This document shows, in pieces, positions 8,902 to 16,176 of a stretch of DNA of 64,000 nt. The notes beneath the pieces were generated by a model. That model was not told the DNA's origin. It did no database searches and saw only the letters and a list, made by a program, of their open reading frames with translations. Both the position numbers and the translations under genes were made by a program. Position 1 is the first letter of the stretch; every line of letters starts with the position of its first letter. Source of the DNA: Pseudomonas sp. NKUCC02_KPG (GTDB lineage Bacteria; Pseudomonadota; Gammaproteobacteria; Pseudomonadales; Pseudomonadaceae); assembly GCF_019345465.1 (NCBI RefSeq), contig NZ_JAHKRC010000005.1:186001-250000 (forward strand), read 5' to 3'.

Positions 8902-8934
8902 CGTAATTCAATTACGCATAACGTAATTTGATTG
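8902..8934. promoter_or_regulatory. Probable HmgR operator between hmgA and hmgR
   Basis: CGTAATTCAATTACG (8902-8916) is a perfect palindrome around a central C. Six bases later CGTAATTTGATT repeats the left half with a degenerate right half. The position, between the divergent hmgA and IclR-type hmgR genes, fits the regulator's binding site; binding itself is inferred. Confidence 0.65.
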
Positions 8935-8989
8935 GTATTAAGCGTCAAGCTATAAAGACGCCCATTCGTCCCGAGATATAAGCATCACC

Positions 8990-9784
8990 ATGGAAAAGCC
9001 CCGTAGCAGCAATGACAGTGCCGGCAAACAAAAAGTGCGTTCGGCCGAGGTCGGCACAGACATCCTCAAGGCCCTGGCCGAGCTGTCACCCTCGACCTCG
9101 CTGTCGCGCCTGGCCGAACACGTGCAGATGCCCGCCAGCAAGGTACATCGCTATCTACAGGCGCTTATTTCCAGCGGGTTTGCCGAGCAGAATATCGCCA
9201 CCAACCATTACGGCCTGGGGCGTGAGGCGTTACGAGTGGGCCTGGCCGCGCTCAACAGCATGGATGTGCTAAAGGTCGCCGCCCTGCCCCTGGCCGAGTT
9301 GCGTGATGACTTGAACGAAACCTGCTTTCTGGCCGTGTGGGGCAATCAGGGGGCCACGGTGGTGCATATCGAACCGGCGGTGCGGGCAATCACGGTGGTC
9401 ACTCAGCTAGGCTCGGTTTTACCGCTGCTGAGTTCATCAACGGGGCTGGTGTTCAACGCCTTTTTGCCGGACCGCGAAACCGCCGATTTGCGCGAACTGG
9501 AATTAAAAACCGATCTGGTTCACCCGCTGGAAAAACCCGAGGCCTATACCCGGCTTTGTGAGCACATCCGTCAGCGTGGCTTGCACTTTGTGCATGGCTT
9601 GCTGATGCCCGGTGTTGATGCACTGTCGGCCCCGGTATTCGATGCTACCGGCAAGGTTGCCGGCGTACTGACCGTGGTTGGCCCCACATCACTGTTCCAC
9701 GCCGATGAAAACGGGCCGGCAGCCAAGCGTTTGCTGGCTGCCAGCCAGGCCATCAGTTGGCGAATGGGCTATCAGCCGGGCTGA
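8990..9784 (+). CDS. hmgR: IclR-family regulator of the homogentisate operon
   Basis: A 264-residue IclR-type regulator. The N-terminal winged helix (about 20-85) includes ILKALAELSPSTSLSRLAEHVQMPASKVHRYLQAL. The C-terminal effector domain (about 95-262) includes the ending DATGKVAGVLTVVGP typical of the family. In P. putida HmgR represses hmgABC and is released by homogentisate; the divergent placement next to hmgA-fahA-maiA supports the same role. The start MEKPRSSN is preceded by a weak ribosome-binding site. It is convergent, 12 bases apart, with the next minus-strand gene. Confidence 0.9.
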   Translation: MEKPRSSNDSAGKQKVRSAEVGTDILKALAELSPSTSLSRLAEHVQMPASKVHRYLQALISSGFAEQNIATNHYGLGREALRVGLAALNSMDVLKVAALPLAELRDDLNETCFLAVWGNQGATVVHIEPAVRAITVVTQLGSVLPLLSSSTGLVFNAFLPDRETADLRELELKTDLVHPLEKPEAYTRLCEHIRQRGLHFVHGLLMPGVDALSAPVFDATGKVAGVLTVVGPTSLFHADENGPAAKRLLAASQAISWRMGYQPG

Positions 9785-9796
9785 CGATCAGCGGTG

Positions 9797-10171
9797 TCAA
9801 ATCATCCATTTGTATTTGGCTTCATCGAGCAGGTCTCTCATCAGTTGTTCGATGTCCTCGATGGCAAACTGATGCATTCGGTGGCTGTCCTGGAACGTCC
9901 AGGGTTTAGAGAACACGCCTGTTTCCCAGTCGTTGTGCAACTGGACCGTGCCCCACTCCAGCGTGTCCATGCCAAGACCCTGCAGGTCCTGGCTGTAGGT
10001 CAATGTCAGGTCAACGATGTTGTTGACCGTGTTGATGTAAATGCTTTCGCAATCTATTGCATGGTGCAGCAACTGCTCATTCAGAAACGAGCGTACCCGC
10101 TCGAGTACGTCCGGGCTCGGCTTGAGGGTGAAGCTTGCAGCATCGAACACGCGCTTATCCATATCGCTCAT
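9797..10171 (-). CDS. Conserved hypothetical protein, 124 residues
   Basis: A small soluble protein not assigned to a family. It starts MSDMDKRVFDAASF and has a central strand-rich part (SIYINTVNNIVDLTLTYS). The C-terminal helix FAIEDIEQLMRDLLDEAKYKWMI is likely amphipathic. AGGAGG lies eight bases before the ATG at 10171, which rules out the longer start 16 codons upstream. No signal peptide or membrane segment is visible. Its neighbours (hmgR on one side, a probable small RNA on the other) give no functional clue. Confidence 0.75.
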   Translation of the reverse strand: MSDMDKRVFDAASFTLKPSPDVLERVRSFLNEQLLHHAIDCESIYINTVNNIVDLTLTYSQDLQGLGMDTLEWGTVQLHNDWETGVFSKPWTFQDSHRMHQFAIEDIEQLMRDLLDEAKYKWMI

Positions 10172-10397
10172 GATGAACCTCCTGTCATTGCTCCCGGCCT
10201 GTGCAGCCTCGTGCTGCATCAGATCAGCCGGGAGAAATCATGTGAAAGCGCATTCAACACGGCCAATATGCAGGGCATGAAGTACATAGTTATCACGCCC
10301 TCATCAGACATATAACCCTCTGAGCTACAGCACTTTTTTGCTCCACCACTGTTGTCGAAGCTGTAAAAGAGATTGTCGTAAAGCGGCCTTACTCCGC
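10172..10397. other. Gene-free stretch upstream of the unknown gene and the candidate small RNA
   Basis: I see no credible coding sequence here. The part near 10360-10397 (CTGTAAAAGAGATTGTCGTA, then GCGGCCTTACTCC) may hold the promoter of the downstream small-RNA candidate; the remainder holds nothing I can identify. Confidence 0.4.
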
Positions 10398-10550
10398 AGC
10401 GGGCAAGTCCTTATTCTTGTCGAACTTTCCAGCACGGACACACGTCCAACGCATCGAGTCGCATCGACTCTGCACCCGATTTACCCTGACGTTGATTTGT
10501 AGCTCCTTGATGAACGTCTTCCTTGGCCGCTGTTTTCAGCGGCCTTTTTT
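10398..10550 (+). ncRNA. Candidate small RNA with strong terminator
   Basis: No reading frame of gene quality lies here, yet a perfect plus-strand terminator ends the stretch: GGCCGCTG, loop TTTT, CAGCGGCC, then six T (10525-10550). The reverse orientation lacks a T-run, so the terminator serves plus-strand transcription, and no plus-strand gene precedes it. A -10-like CCTTACT sits near 10388. Size and form (about 150 nt, terminal stem-loop with U-tail) suit an Hfq-binding sRNA. RgsA/P16 of Pseudomonas is a candidate identity from memory only. The 5' end is a guess. Confidence 0.5.
10525..10550 (+). terminator. Rho-independent terminator of the candidate small RNA
   Basis: A perfect 8-bp stem GGCCGCTG/CAGCGGCC with a TTTT loop, followed by TTTTTT. 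Confidence 0.9.
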
Positions 10551-10581
10551 ATGCCCGCAGATTGTGTGGCAACGGTACAAA

Positions 10582-11268
10582 CTAGAACACCATCGCCAGC
10601 AGCGGCGCGGCGAACAGGTTAAGAATGCCGGTCAACACCATCACCAGCCCTGCCACCGAACCTTCTTCGCTCCCCACTTCCCGGGCGCGGCTCACGCCCG
10701 CCCCATGGGCACCGATACCGAACAGCGCACCCCGTGCCAGACTGCTGCGCAGCGGCAACCACTTGAGCAGGATGCCGCCCAGCAATGCGCCAAATACTCC
10801 GGTAAACATCACAAACACAGCCGTCAGCTCCGGTACACCACCCAAACCCTGGGCCAGCGGCATGGCAAACGGGGTGGTGATGGAGCGCGGCACCAATGAC
10901 ATGGTGAGCTCAGTATCGAGTGACAGCGCCCTGGCCAGCCAGAATGAACTGCCGATGGACGCTGCGCTGCCTGCCAGCATGCCCAGCAGCAAAGCCACCC
11001 AATGCCGGGCCAGCAACCTGCGCTGCTGCCAGATAGGCACAGCGAAGGCGACCGTCACAGGCCCCAACACCAGCATCAGCCAATGGGTGTTGCTGGAGTA
11101 CTCGGCATAGGCGGTGTGTAACGGGACGGCTACGGCAAGCAGCAAGGCAGGTACCAGAATCAGCGGTGACAGCAGATAGCGGCCGGTGCGCTGATACAAC
11201 CAGCGGCTAAAACCGTAGGTGGCCAGAGTGAACAACAGCCAGAACATGGGCATCAGTTCAAACTTCAT
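10582..11268 (-). CDS. lrgB: LrgB-family membrane protein
   Basis: A 228-residue integral membrane protein with several hydrophobic helices. It contains the LrgB/CidB signatures SLVPRSITTPFAMPLAQGLGG and FGIGAHGAGVSRAREVG. LrgA/LrgB pairs are described as holin/antiholin-like proteins in autolysis and as pyruvate or glycolate-linked transporters; plant PLGG1 is a fused relative. The start is the ATG at 11268 (MKFELMPM), overlapping the end of lrgA by 11 bases, so the two are translationally coupled. A longer in-frame start ten codons upstream lies inside lrgA and is unlikely. Confidence 0.88.
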   Translation of the reverse strand: MKFELMPMFWLLFTLATYGFSRWLYQRTGRYLLSPLILVPALLLAVAVPLHTAYAEYSSNTHWLMLVLGPVTVAFAVPIWQQRRLLARHWVALLLGMLAGSAASIGSSFWLARALSLDTELTMSLVPRSITTPFAMPLAQGLGGVPELTAVFVMFTGVFGALLGGILLKWLPLRSSLARGALFGIGAHGAGVSRAREVGSEEGSVAGLVMVLTGILNLFAAPLLAMVF

Positions 11269-11644
11269 GGCGCACTCTCCAGCGGCATACCGCCTCAACG
11301 GTAAACGCCGTCACAACCATCACCAGCAGGGTGCTGACGCCAATCACCAGCAGGATGCGCCAGCCGTCATCACGCATGATCACGCCGTAGTCGAGCAGGC
11401 TCATCAGCGCGGGAATAAAAAACAACAGCATTTCAGTCATCAACACGCCGGCCCCCAGTTGCAGGGTCGCAGGCTTGACCCAGCCCAGGGCAAACGCCAG
11501 CAGCAACAACGCCATGCCCACAACACCTCCCGGTATTGGCAGGTGCCACCAGGCCGCGAGCTGGCAGCCCAAGAAGTAGAGCGCCAACAACACCGCCAGC
11601 TCACTGATCATCCGACCCAAGCGTTTTACATCGAAGCGTTTCAT
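11258..11644 (-). CDS. lrgA: LrgA/CidA-family membrane protein
   Basis: A 128-residue protein with four predicted membrane helices. It contains the family blocks LPIPGGVVGMALLLLAFALGWVKP and LLFFIPALMSLLDY, which define the LrgA/CidA holin-like family. It is the first gene of the lrgAB pair and is divergent from a LysR regulator with about 100 bases between start codons. That arrangement parallels the cidABC/CidR and lrgAB systems. The start MKRFDVKRL lies close to the membrane part and the family length fits. Confidence 0.88.
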   Translation of the reverse strand: MKRFDVKRLGRMISELAVLLALYFLGCQLAAWWHLPIPGGVVGMALLLLAFALGWVKPATLQLGAGVLMTEMLLFFIPALMSLLDYGVIMRDDGWRILLVIGVSTLLVMVVTAFTVEAVCRWRVRHEV

Positions 11645-11690
11645 GATCTTTCCATTCCTGACAGGCCATCAGTCTAAAGAGCCTGCTACC

Positions 11691-11736
11691 ATCCCGAAAA
11701 CGAATTGTCAGACTTATAGCCATTCCAAAACGGAAT
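11691..11736. promoter_or_regulatory. Probable LysR-regulator operator with two related half-palindromic sites
   Basis: ATTCCAAAACGGAAT (11722-11736) is an inverted repeat ATTCC-N5-GGAAT. ATCCCGAAAACGAAT (11691-11705) is a degenerate copy 31 bases away. Both sit between the divergent lrgA and LysR genes, a usual place for LysR-type activator and autorepressor sites. Confidence 0.5.
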
Positions 11737-11743
11737 CACGACG

Positions 11744-12640
11744 ATGGAATTCAAACACCTGCGCACCTTTATTGAAGTCGCACGCCTGGGCGGCTTCACC
11801 CAGGCCGCCAGCGGCCTGCATATCAGCCAGTCGGCGGTCAGCAAGCAGGTGGCACAGCTCGAGCACAGCCTTGGCACGCCCCTGTTCGATCGCCTGGGCT
11901 CACAGGTCAGGCTGACGGCTGCGGGTACGGTGGTGCTACAGCGAGCCGAGGACATGCTGCGTTTGCACAACGAGTTGCTGAGCGAGCTGGACGATTTGAG
12001 CCATCTGACCCGGGGCGAGCTGCGAGTAGGCCTGCCATTGCTGGGCAGCAATACGCTGTTTGCCGGGTTATTTGCCGAATACCGGCGACGTTATCCGAAT
12101 ATTCAGGTGCAGTTGTTGGAAGAAGGCAGCTTGAATATTGAAAAGGCGGTTTTGAGCGGCGAGCTGGAACTGGGCGGTAGCTTGACGCCGAAGAATCCCG
12201 CATTTGCTTATCAGCCCTTTTGTGACGAGCCTCTGGACGTTTTGATCCCGGTAGATCACCCGCTGGCAGAAGGCCCCAGCGTGCGCCTTGAACAATTGGC
12301 CGATACTCCTTTTTTGCTCTATCAGCGCAGTTTTGTGCTCAACGATCGCGTGCTCAAGGCCTGCCAGCAAGCGGGCTTTACCCCCATTGAAGGCGGACGC
12401 AGTGGGCAGGCGGATTTTTTGGTGGCACTGGTGGCCGCAGGCCAGGGCGTGGTGTTGCTGCCCAGCGTGGTTGCCCGCGGGCTGGTGCGCCCCGGCGTGG
12501 TGCGGGTAAAGCTGCTGGCACCGGACTATTTGCGCTGGGATATAGCGTTCATCTGGCGCGAAGGCGCGTATTTGTCACGGGCAGCCCAAGCCTGGCTTGA
12601 GCTGCTGCGTGAACGCCCGGTTATTGGCTCAGTGCTTTGA
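11744..12640 (+). CDS. LysR-family transcriptional regulator (CidR-like position)
   Basis: A 298-residue LysR regulator. The N-terminal helix-turn-helix (1-60) contains FIEVARLGGFTQAASGLHISQSAVSKQVAQLEHSLGTPLFDR, and the rest is the substrate-binding domain with the DADFL-like effector cleft region and VALVAAGQGVVLLPSVVA near the end. Because it is divergent from lrgAB it probably controls that pair in response to a small carboxylate; this is inferred from context. Its 3' end overlaps the convergent flavodoxin gene by 20 bases. Confidence 0.88.
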   Translation: MEFKHLRTFIEVARLGGFTQAASGLHISQSAVSKQVAQLEHSLGTPLFDRLGSQVRLTAAGTVVLQRAEDMLRLHNELLSELDDLSHLTRGELRVGLPLLGSNTLFAGLFAEYRRRYPNIQVQLLEEGSLNIEKAVLSGELELGGSLTPKNPAFAYQPFCDEPLDVLIPVDHPLAEGPSVRLEQLADTPFLLYQRSFVLNDRVLKACQQAGFTPIEGGRSGQADFLVALVAAGQGVVLLPSVVARGLVRPGVVRVKLLAPDYLRWDIAFIWREGAYLSRAAQAWLELLRERPVIGSVL

Positions 12641-13076
12641 TCAAGTCTGCAATCCAGGGCTCGGAGTCTTCCTCTGGCGTCACCGTGACACTGGAGTCCA
12701 GGCGCAGCATCGGCAGTACTTCGCCCACGCCAAGCTCGGCAAACAGTTCGCGCAGTTGCTCGCCACCGCCACAGAACGTATCGCCGTAGCTCTCGTCACC
12801 CAAGGCGATCACGGCACCGGGCAAACCGCGCCAGGCGGCTGGCAGTTGGTCACGAATGGCGCTGTACAACGCCACAAGATTGTCGGGCAGCTCGCCCATG
12901 CCCGTGGTCGAGGTCACGGCCAACAAAGCCTCAGGGCCGAACGCCTGGAGATCGGCAAGGGTGGCGCGGGAATTGAGAAACACCTCAAAACCGGCATCAG
13001 TGAGCAGTTGCTTGGCATTACGGGCGACTTCTTCAGCAGTGCCGTACACCGAGCCGCAAAGGATGGCGACTTTCAT
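12621..13076 (-). CDS. Flavodoxin (MioC-like)
   Basis: A 151-residue short flavodoxin. The FMN phosphate loop appears at the N-terminus as LCGSVYGTAEEVA (residues 6-18), then TSTTGMGELPDN and ALGDESYGDTFCGGG, the isoalloxazine-binding loops. It carries single electrons from NADPH-dependent reductases; the partner is not visible here. The ATG at 13076 has AGGA eight bases upstream, and an in-frame TTG one codon before it is less likely. It could serve biotin synthase-like or other radical enzymes, but nothing in the context decides this. Confidence 0.88.
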   Translation of the reverse strand: MKVAILCGSVYGTAEEVARNAKQLLTDAGFEVFLNSRATLADLQAFGPEALLAVTSTTGMGELPDNLVALYSAIRDQLPAAWRGLPGAVIALGDESYGDTFCGGGEQLRELFAELGVGEVLPMLRLDSSVTVTPEEDSEPWIADLIKALSQ

Positions 13077-13186
13077 CAATCTGATCCTGTAACTGACTAA
13101 AAGGCTGGGATATTAACAGGTGCGACACAGCTCTCGTACCTATGCCTTAAGATGCAGCAATCTGTTCGACTAAAGAGAATTGCACG

Positions 13187-13654
13187 ATGATCAACGCCCG
13201 CTTGTTGCAGCGCATGGTAGACGCGTCCCAGGACGGCATTGTGGTGGCCGAACAAGAAGGCGAAGACAACATTCTGATTTATGTTAACGATGCGTTTGAG
13301 GCCCTCACCGGCTACAGCCGCGACGACATCCTGTATCAGGACTGCCGTTTTTTGCAGGCTGGCGACCGCGACCAGCGTGGCCTGCAGTTGATCCGCGAAG
13401 CCATTGCCAGCGGGCAACCGACTCGCCAGGTGCTGCGCAACTATCGCAAGGACGGCACGCACTTCTGGAATGAGCTGTCGATCACGCCGGTGTTCAACGA
13501 GAACGACCAGCTGACCTACTTTATTGGCGTGCAGAAAGATGTCACCCAGCACGTCAAGGCCGAACAGCGTGTCGCGCAGCTCGAAGCCCAGCTGGCTGCT
13601 GTCCAGGCCGAGTTGCAGGCACTCAAGGCGACGAGCGGATCAAACAAAACGTAA
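13187..13654 (+). CDS. Short LOV-domain blue-light photoreceptor
   Basis: A 155-residue protein consisting of one LOV (PAS) core with a short C-terminal coiled coil and no effector domain. Cys53 in YQDCRFLQ is the photoactive cysteine that forms the flavin adduct; the motif reads DCRFLQ where many LOV proteins have NCRFLQ. Further signatures are NYRKDGTHFWNELSITPVF and YFIGVQKDVT. It closely resembles, from memory, the P. putida PpSB1/PpSB2-LOV proteins, which bind FMN and signal through dimer changes. The C-terminal helix (about 120-147) is heptad-like. The LitR-type regulator 0.7 kb downstream is the likely partner. Confidence 0.92.
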   Translation: MINARLLQRMVDASQDGIVVAEQEGEDNILIYVNDAFEALTGYSRDDILYQDCRFLQAGDRDQRGLQLIREAIASGQPTRQVLRNYRKDGTHFWNELSITPVFNENDQLTYFIGVQKDVTQHVKAEQRVAQLEAQLAAVQAELQALKATSGSNKT

Positions 13655-13712
13655 AAAGAGCGGTCTGATAATCGCAATGACGATTTTTCTGACCTTTTTT
13701 TGAGCCCCATCC

Positions 13713-14318
13713 ATGTCTCACGATGCCCTTTTGACTCAGGACGAGCTGGATTTCATCCGAACGATTCACCAAAACCCGCTGCTCAATACGCGGGATGCGT
13801 CGTCCAGCCTGACGGTCAACGGGATGTCGCAAATCCGTGATCTGCTGACACGCCTGGCGGCCCATGAACAGGTCACCATCCTGGCGCAATTCGCCAACCA
13901 GCAAATGAGCTTTCCACTGCGCCTGGTTGAAGACGAGTTCCATGCCCAGCATCTGCAACTCGGAACGCCAAGCATCTTCGAAGACGGGCCCAAATCCCGC
14001 CCCTGGCGCCTCACCCTGGCAGAACCAGTCCCCCTGGAAAACATCAGGGGCAAAGCCGGACACCTGTGGGTCACCGAACTTTCGTTCAAAGGGATGCTGG
14101 TTGAAATGCGTCACGACAGCGAGCCACCCCGCCAGTTTGCACAGTGGTTCAGCCCAGGCGGCCATGAGCGAATTGCCCTGCGCGGCACCCTTGAACGTAA
14201 AACCGAACTGGGCCTTTACGCCTACCAGCTCAGTCAGCGTAACAAGGGCGAGACTGAACGCCTGCGCCAATACATCTTGCAGCAACACCGCCTGACGCAC
14301 CCAAGCCTGCACGGCTGA
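13713..14318 (+). CDS. Uncharacterised protein between the LOV and LitR genes
   Basis: A 201-residue soluble protein that I do not recognise with certainty. It begins with a helical segment (DALLTQDELDFIRTIHQN) and then has a strand-rich domain (about 50-165) with LAAHEQVTILAQFANQQMSFPLRLVEDEF and LWVTELSFKGMLVEMR. This is the general layout of PilZ/YcgR-like beta barrels, but the RxxxR and DxSxxG motifs for cyclic di-GMP are not present; LSFKG is the nearest sequence. The start has only a weak ribosome-binding site. It follows the LOV gene by 58 bases on the same strand and is convergent with litR. Confidence 0.7.
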   Translation: MSHDALLTQDELDFIRTIHQNPLLNTRDASSSLTVNGMSQIRDLLTRLAAHEQVTILAQFANQQMSFPLRLVEDEFHAQHLQLGTPSIFEDGPKSRPWRLTLAEPVPLENIRGKAGHLWVTELSFKGMLVEMRHDSEPPRQFAQWFSPGGHERIALRGTLERKTELGLYAYQLSQRNKGETERLRQYILQQHRLTHPSLHG

Positions 14319-14324
14319 TCTCGA

Positions 14325-15257
14325 TCAGCTGCCCAGTGTTGCCTTGAGATCAGCGTCCAATCGCTGATTCATCAACCGGGCCTCACTGCCCAGGCAAGCA
14401 ATGGATGAACCCGCCAGCGCCTCCTGGGCCACGTTCGAACCGGCCCCGGCCAATGACATCGAGCAATTCAAGGTCTGCGCCAGCCGCATCAGCCGGCGGT
14501 GGTGCGCCGTCCCCAGGGCATGACTGGCAAACAGTACGACAGCCTGAGGCTCCAGTTTTTCGCAGACCAGTGACAGCTCTTCCAAGGGTTGGCCGATGGC
14601 CAAAACCCGGACTACGCGATCATTACGGGTCAACAGCAAGCCCGTCACCAACAGTTCCAGCTCGCGGCACAGCTCGGGCATCGCCACCACCATCACACAC
14701 TGCCTGGCATCTGCCGCCTGCAACTGCAGGCGATGCTGCACCCGCCCGCGCAAGAATCCATCCAGCATCAGCCATTCGCTGGTTCGGCCAAACACATCCC
14801 GAGCTTTTGACAACTGTTGCCACAGGGGCAGGAAGATCCCCTGAAACACCACTTCGACCGGGTAACTGGAGTAAATCTGACCGTAGAGTCGCTCCAGCTC
14901 CGACTCATTGAAGGCCGCGAGCGCGCTGCTTATACGGGTTTGCCATTCGCCATACTCGCTGGCCTCGGGTTGCGGATTGTCAGCGGGCTTCGTGTTTGCG
15001 AGCAATTGCGCGACTTTGCTGACAGCAACCCCACGCTCAAGCCAGCCCATGATCAGGCGAATTGACTCAATATCGCTCACTGAATACAGCCGATGCCCAC
15101 TTTCGGTGCGTTTTGGTTCGATCAAACCATAACGCCGCTCCCACGCACGCAGGGTCACCGGGTTGATGCCGGTGAGCCTGGCCACATCCCTGATCGGGTA
15201 GAGACCTTGGCAATCATCAGCCTGTGTAATGGGCTCAACTTCAGTAATCACGGACAT
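14325..15257 (-). CDS. MerR-family regulator with degenerate B12-binding domain (class II LitR/CarH-like)
   Basis: A 310-residue regulator. The MerR helix-turn-helix occupies about 19-88 (YPIRDVARLTGINPVTLRAWERRYGLIEP), followed by a helical and Rossmann-like C-terminal region resembling the cobalamin-binding half of LitR/CarH. The residues that hold adenosylcobalamin are gone: the cap motif with Trp and Glu-His reads EWLMLDGFL, and the lower-ligand His motif reads PELCREL. That is the class II form, which in P. putida (PplR proteins) acts with a short LOV protein to switch on genes in light. The adjacent LOV gene supports that pairing. Confidence 0.82.
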   Translation of the reverse strand: MSVITEVEPITQADDCQGLYPIRDVARLTGINPVTLRAWERRYGLIEPKRTESGHRLYSVSDIESIRLIMGWLERGVAVSKVAQLLANTKPADNPQPEASEYGEWQTRISSALAAFNESELERLYGQIYSSYPVEVVFQGIFLPLWQQLSKARDVFGRTSEWLMLDGFLRGRVQHRLQLQAADARQCVMVVAMPELCRELELLVTGLLLTRNDRVVRVLAIGQPLEELSLVCEKLEPQAVVLFASHALGTAHHRRLMRLAQTLNCSMSLAGAGSNVAQEALAGSSIACLGSEARLMNQRLDADLKATLGS

Positions 15258-15311
15258 TGGGCGGGCAACAGTCAGAAAGGGATGACAGGATTCTACCCCT
15301 CAATCCAGACG

Positions 15312-15399
15312 CTGTGGGAGCGGGCTTGCTCGCGATGCAGGCCGAGCTGCCTGCCAGATAAGCGGCGGTGATGCTATTGCGGGCACGCCCGCCCCACAA
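15312..15399. repeat. REP doublet upstream of the monooxygenase-like gene
   Basis: The left arm CTGTGGGAGCGGGCTTGCTC (15312-15331) extends to GCGAT. The right arm GCGGGCACGCCCGCCCCACA is a diverged inverse copy ending near 15399. It lies between the divergent litR-like gene and the next plus-strand gene. Confidence 0.75.
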
Positions 15400-15518
15400 A
15401 CGGCGCCGTGAGCATTCAGGAACAATACTTGCTTGTTTTTCATCACTCAGCCCACCACCCCGGCGCTGTGTTTTGTGCCTGCCCTACCCGGGCAGCATTA
15501 GCCTCATGGAGATACACA

Positions 15519-16088
15519 ATGTCTACCTCCCCTGTCACGTTGATGGTTGCGCGCCGTGTCGCCAAAGGTCGCTACCAGGAGTTGATTGCCTGGTTGCATG
15601 AAGGCGAACAACTGGCCACGGACTTTTCCGGATACCTGGGTTCCGGCGTACTGGCCCCGCCACCGGGCGACGACGAATTTCAAATCATCTTCCGCTTTGC
15701 CGACGAAACCACCTTGCATGCCTGGGAGCACTCGGTATCGCGCAAGGCCTGGTTGCTGCGCGGCAGCGATTTGTTTGCCAACCCGTCGGAGCACCGCGTC
15801 AGCGGGATCGACGGCTGGTTTGGCGCTGCCGGACAAAGACCACCACGCTGGAAACAAGCCGTTGCCATCTGGCTGGCGTTCTTCCCCGTATCGCTGCTGT
15901 TCAATTTTGTGTGCGCGCCCTTATTGAGCGAGCTGAGCCTGTTGCATCGGGTCCTGGTCAGCACCCTGGCCCTGACGCCGCTGATGGTTTATCTGTTTAT
16001 TCCACTGTCCACGCACCTGCTGGCCAACTGGCTGCACAGCTCGCCAGGCAAACCCCTGCGCAGCGCAATCGCAACCCAGCGCAACTAA
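15519..16088 (+). CDS. Antibiotic-biosynthesis-monooxygenase-like protein with membrane tail
   Basis: A 189-residue protein. Residues 1-105 form an ABM-type ferredoxin-like domain (VTLMVARRVAKGRYQEL, GYLGSGVLAPPPGDDEFQIIFRFADETTLHAWEHS). Residues about 118-170 carry two hydrophobic helices (AVAIWLAFFPVSLLFNF and VLVSTLALTPLMVYLFIPL). The ATG at 15519 is chosen because GGAGA precedes it at eight bases; the frame is open further upstream but crosses the REP sequence. Similar genes sit in light-induced sets of P. putida as far as I recall. No enzymatic activity can be stated. Confidence 0.78.
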   Translation: MSTSPVTLMVARRVAKGRYQELIAWLHEGEQLATDFSGYLGSGVLAPPPGDDEFQIIFRFADETTLHAWEHSVSRKAWLLRGSDLFANPSEHRVSGIDGWFGAAGQRPPRWKQAVAIWLAFFPVSLLFNFVCAPLLSELSLLHRVLVSTLALTPLMVYLFIPLSTHLLANWLHSSPGKPLRSAIATQRN

Positions 16089-16176
16089 GCTCGGGCTTGG
16101 GCTTTACGTCGCGGACGCTGGTATAGTTTTGCCATTGCGCCGCGACTGTTTCCGGCTTACCTGCTCCGAGTCTGTC

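Noticed and set aside
10417..10899. Plus-strand frame over the candidate small RNA and lrgB
   Set aside because: It crosses a perfect terminator and runs antisense to lrgB.
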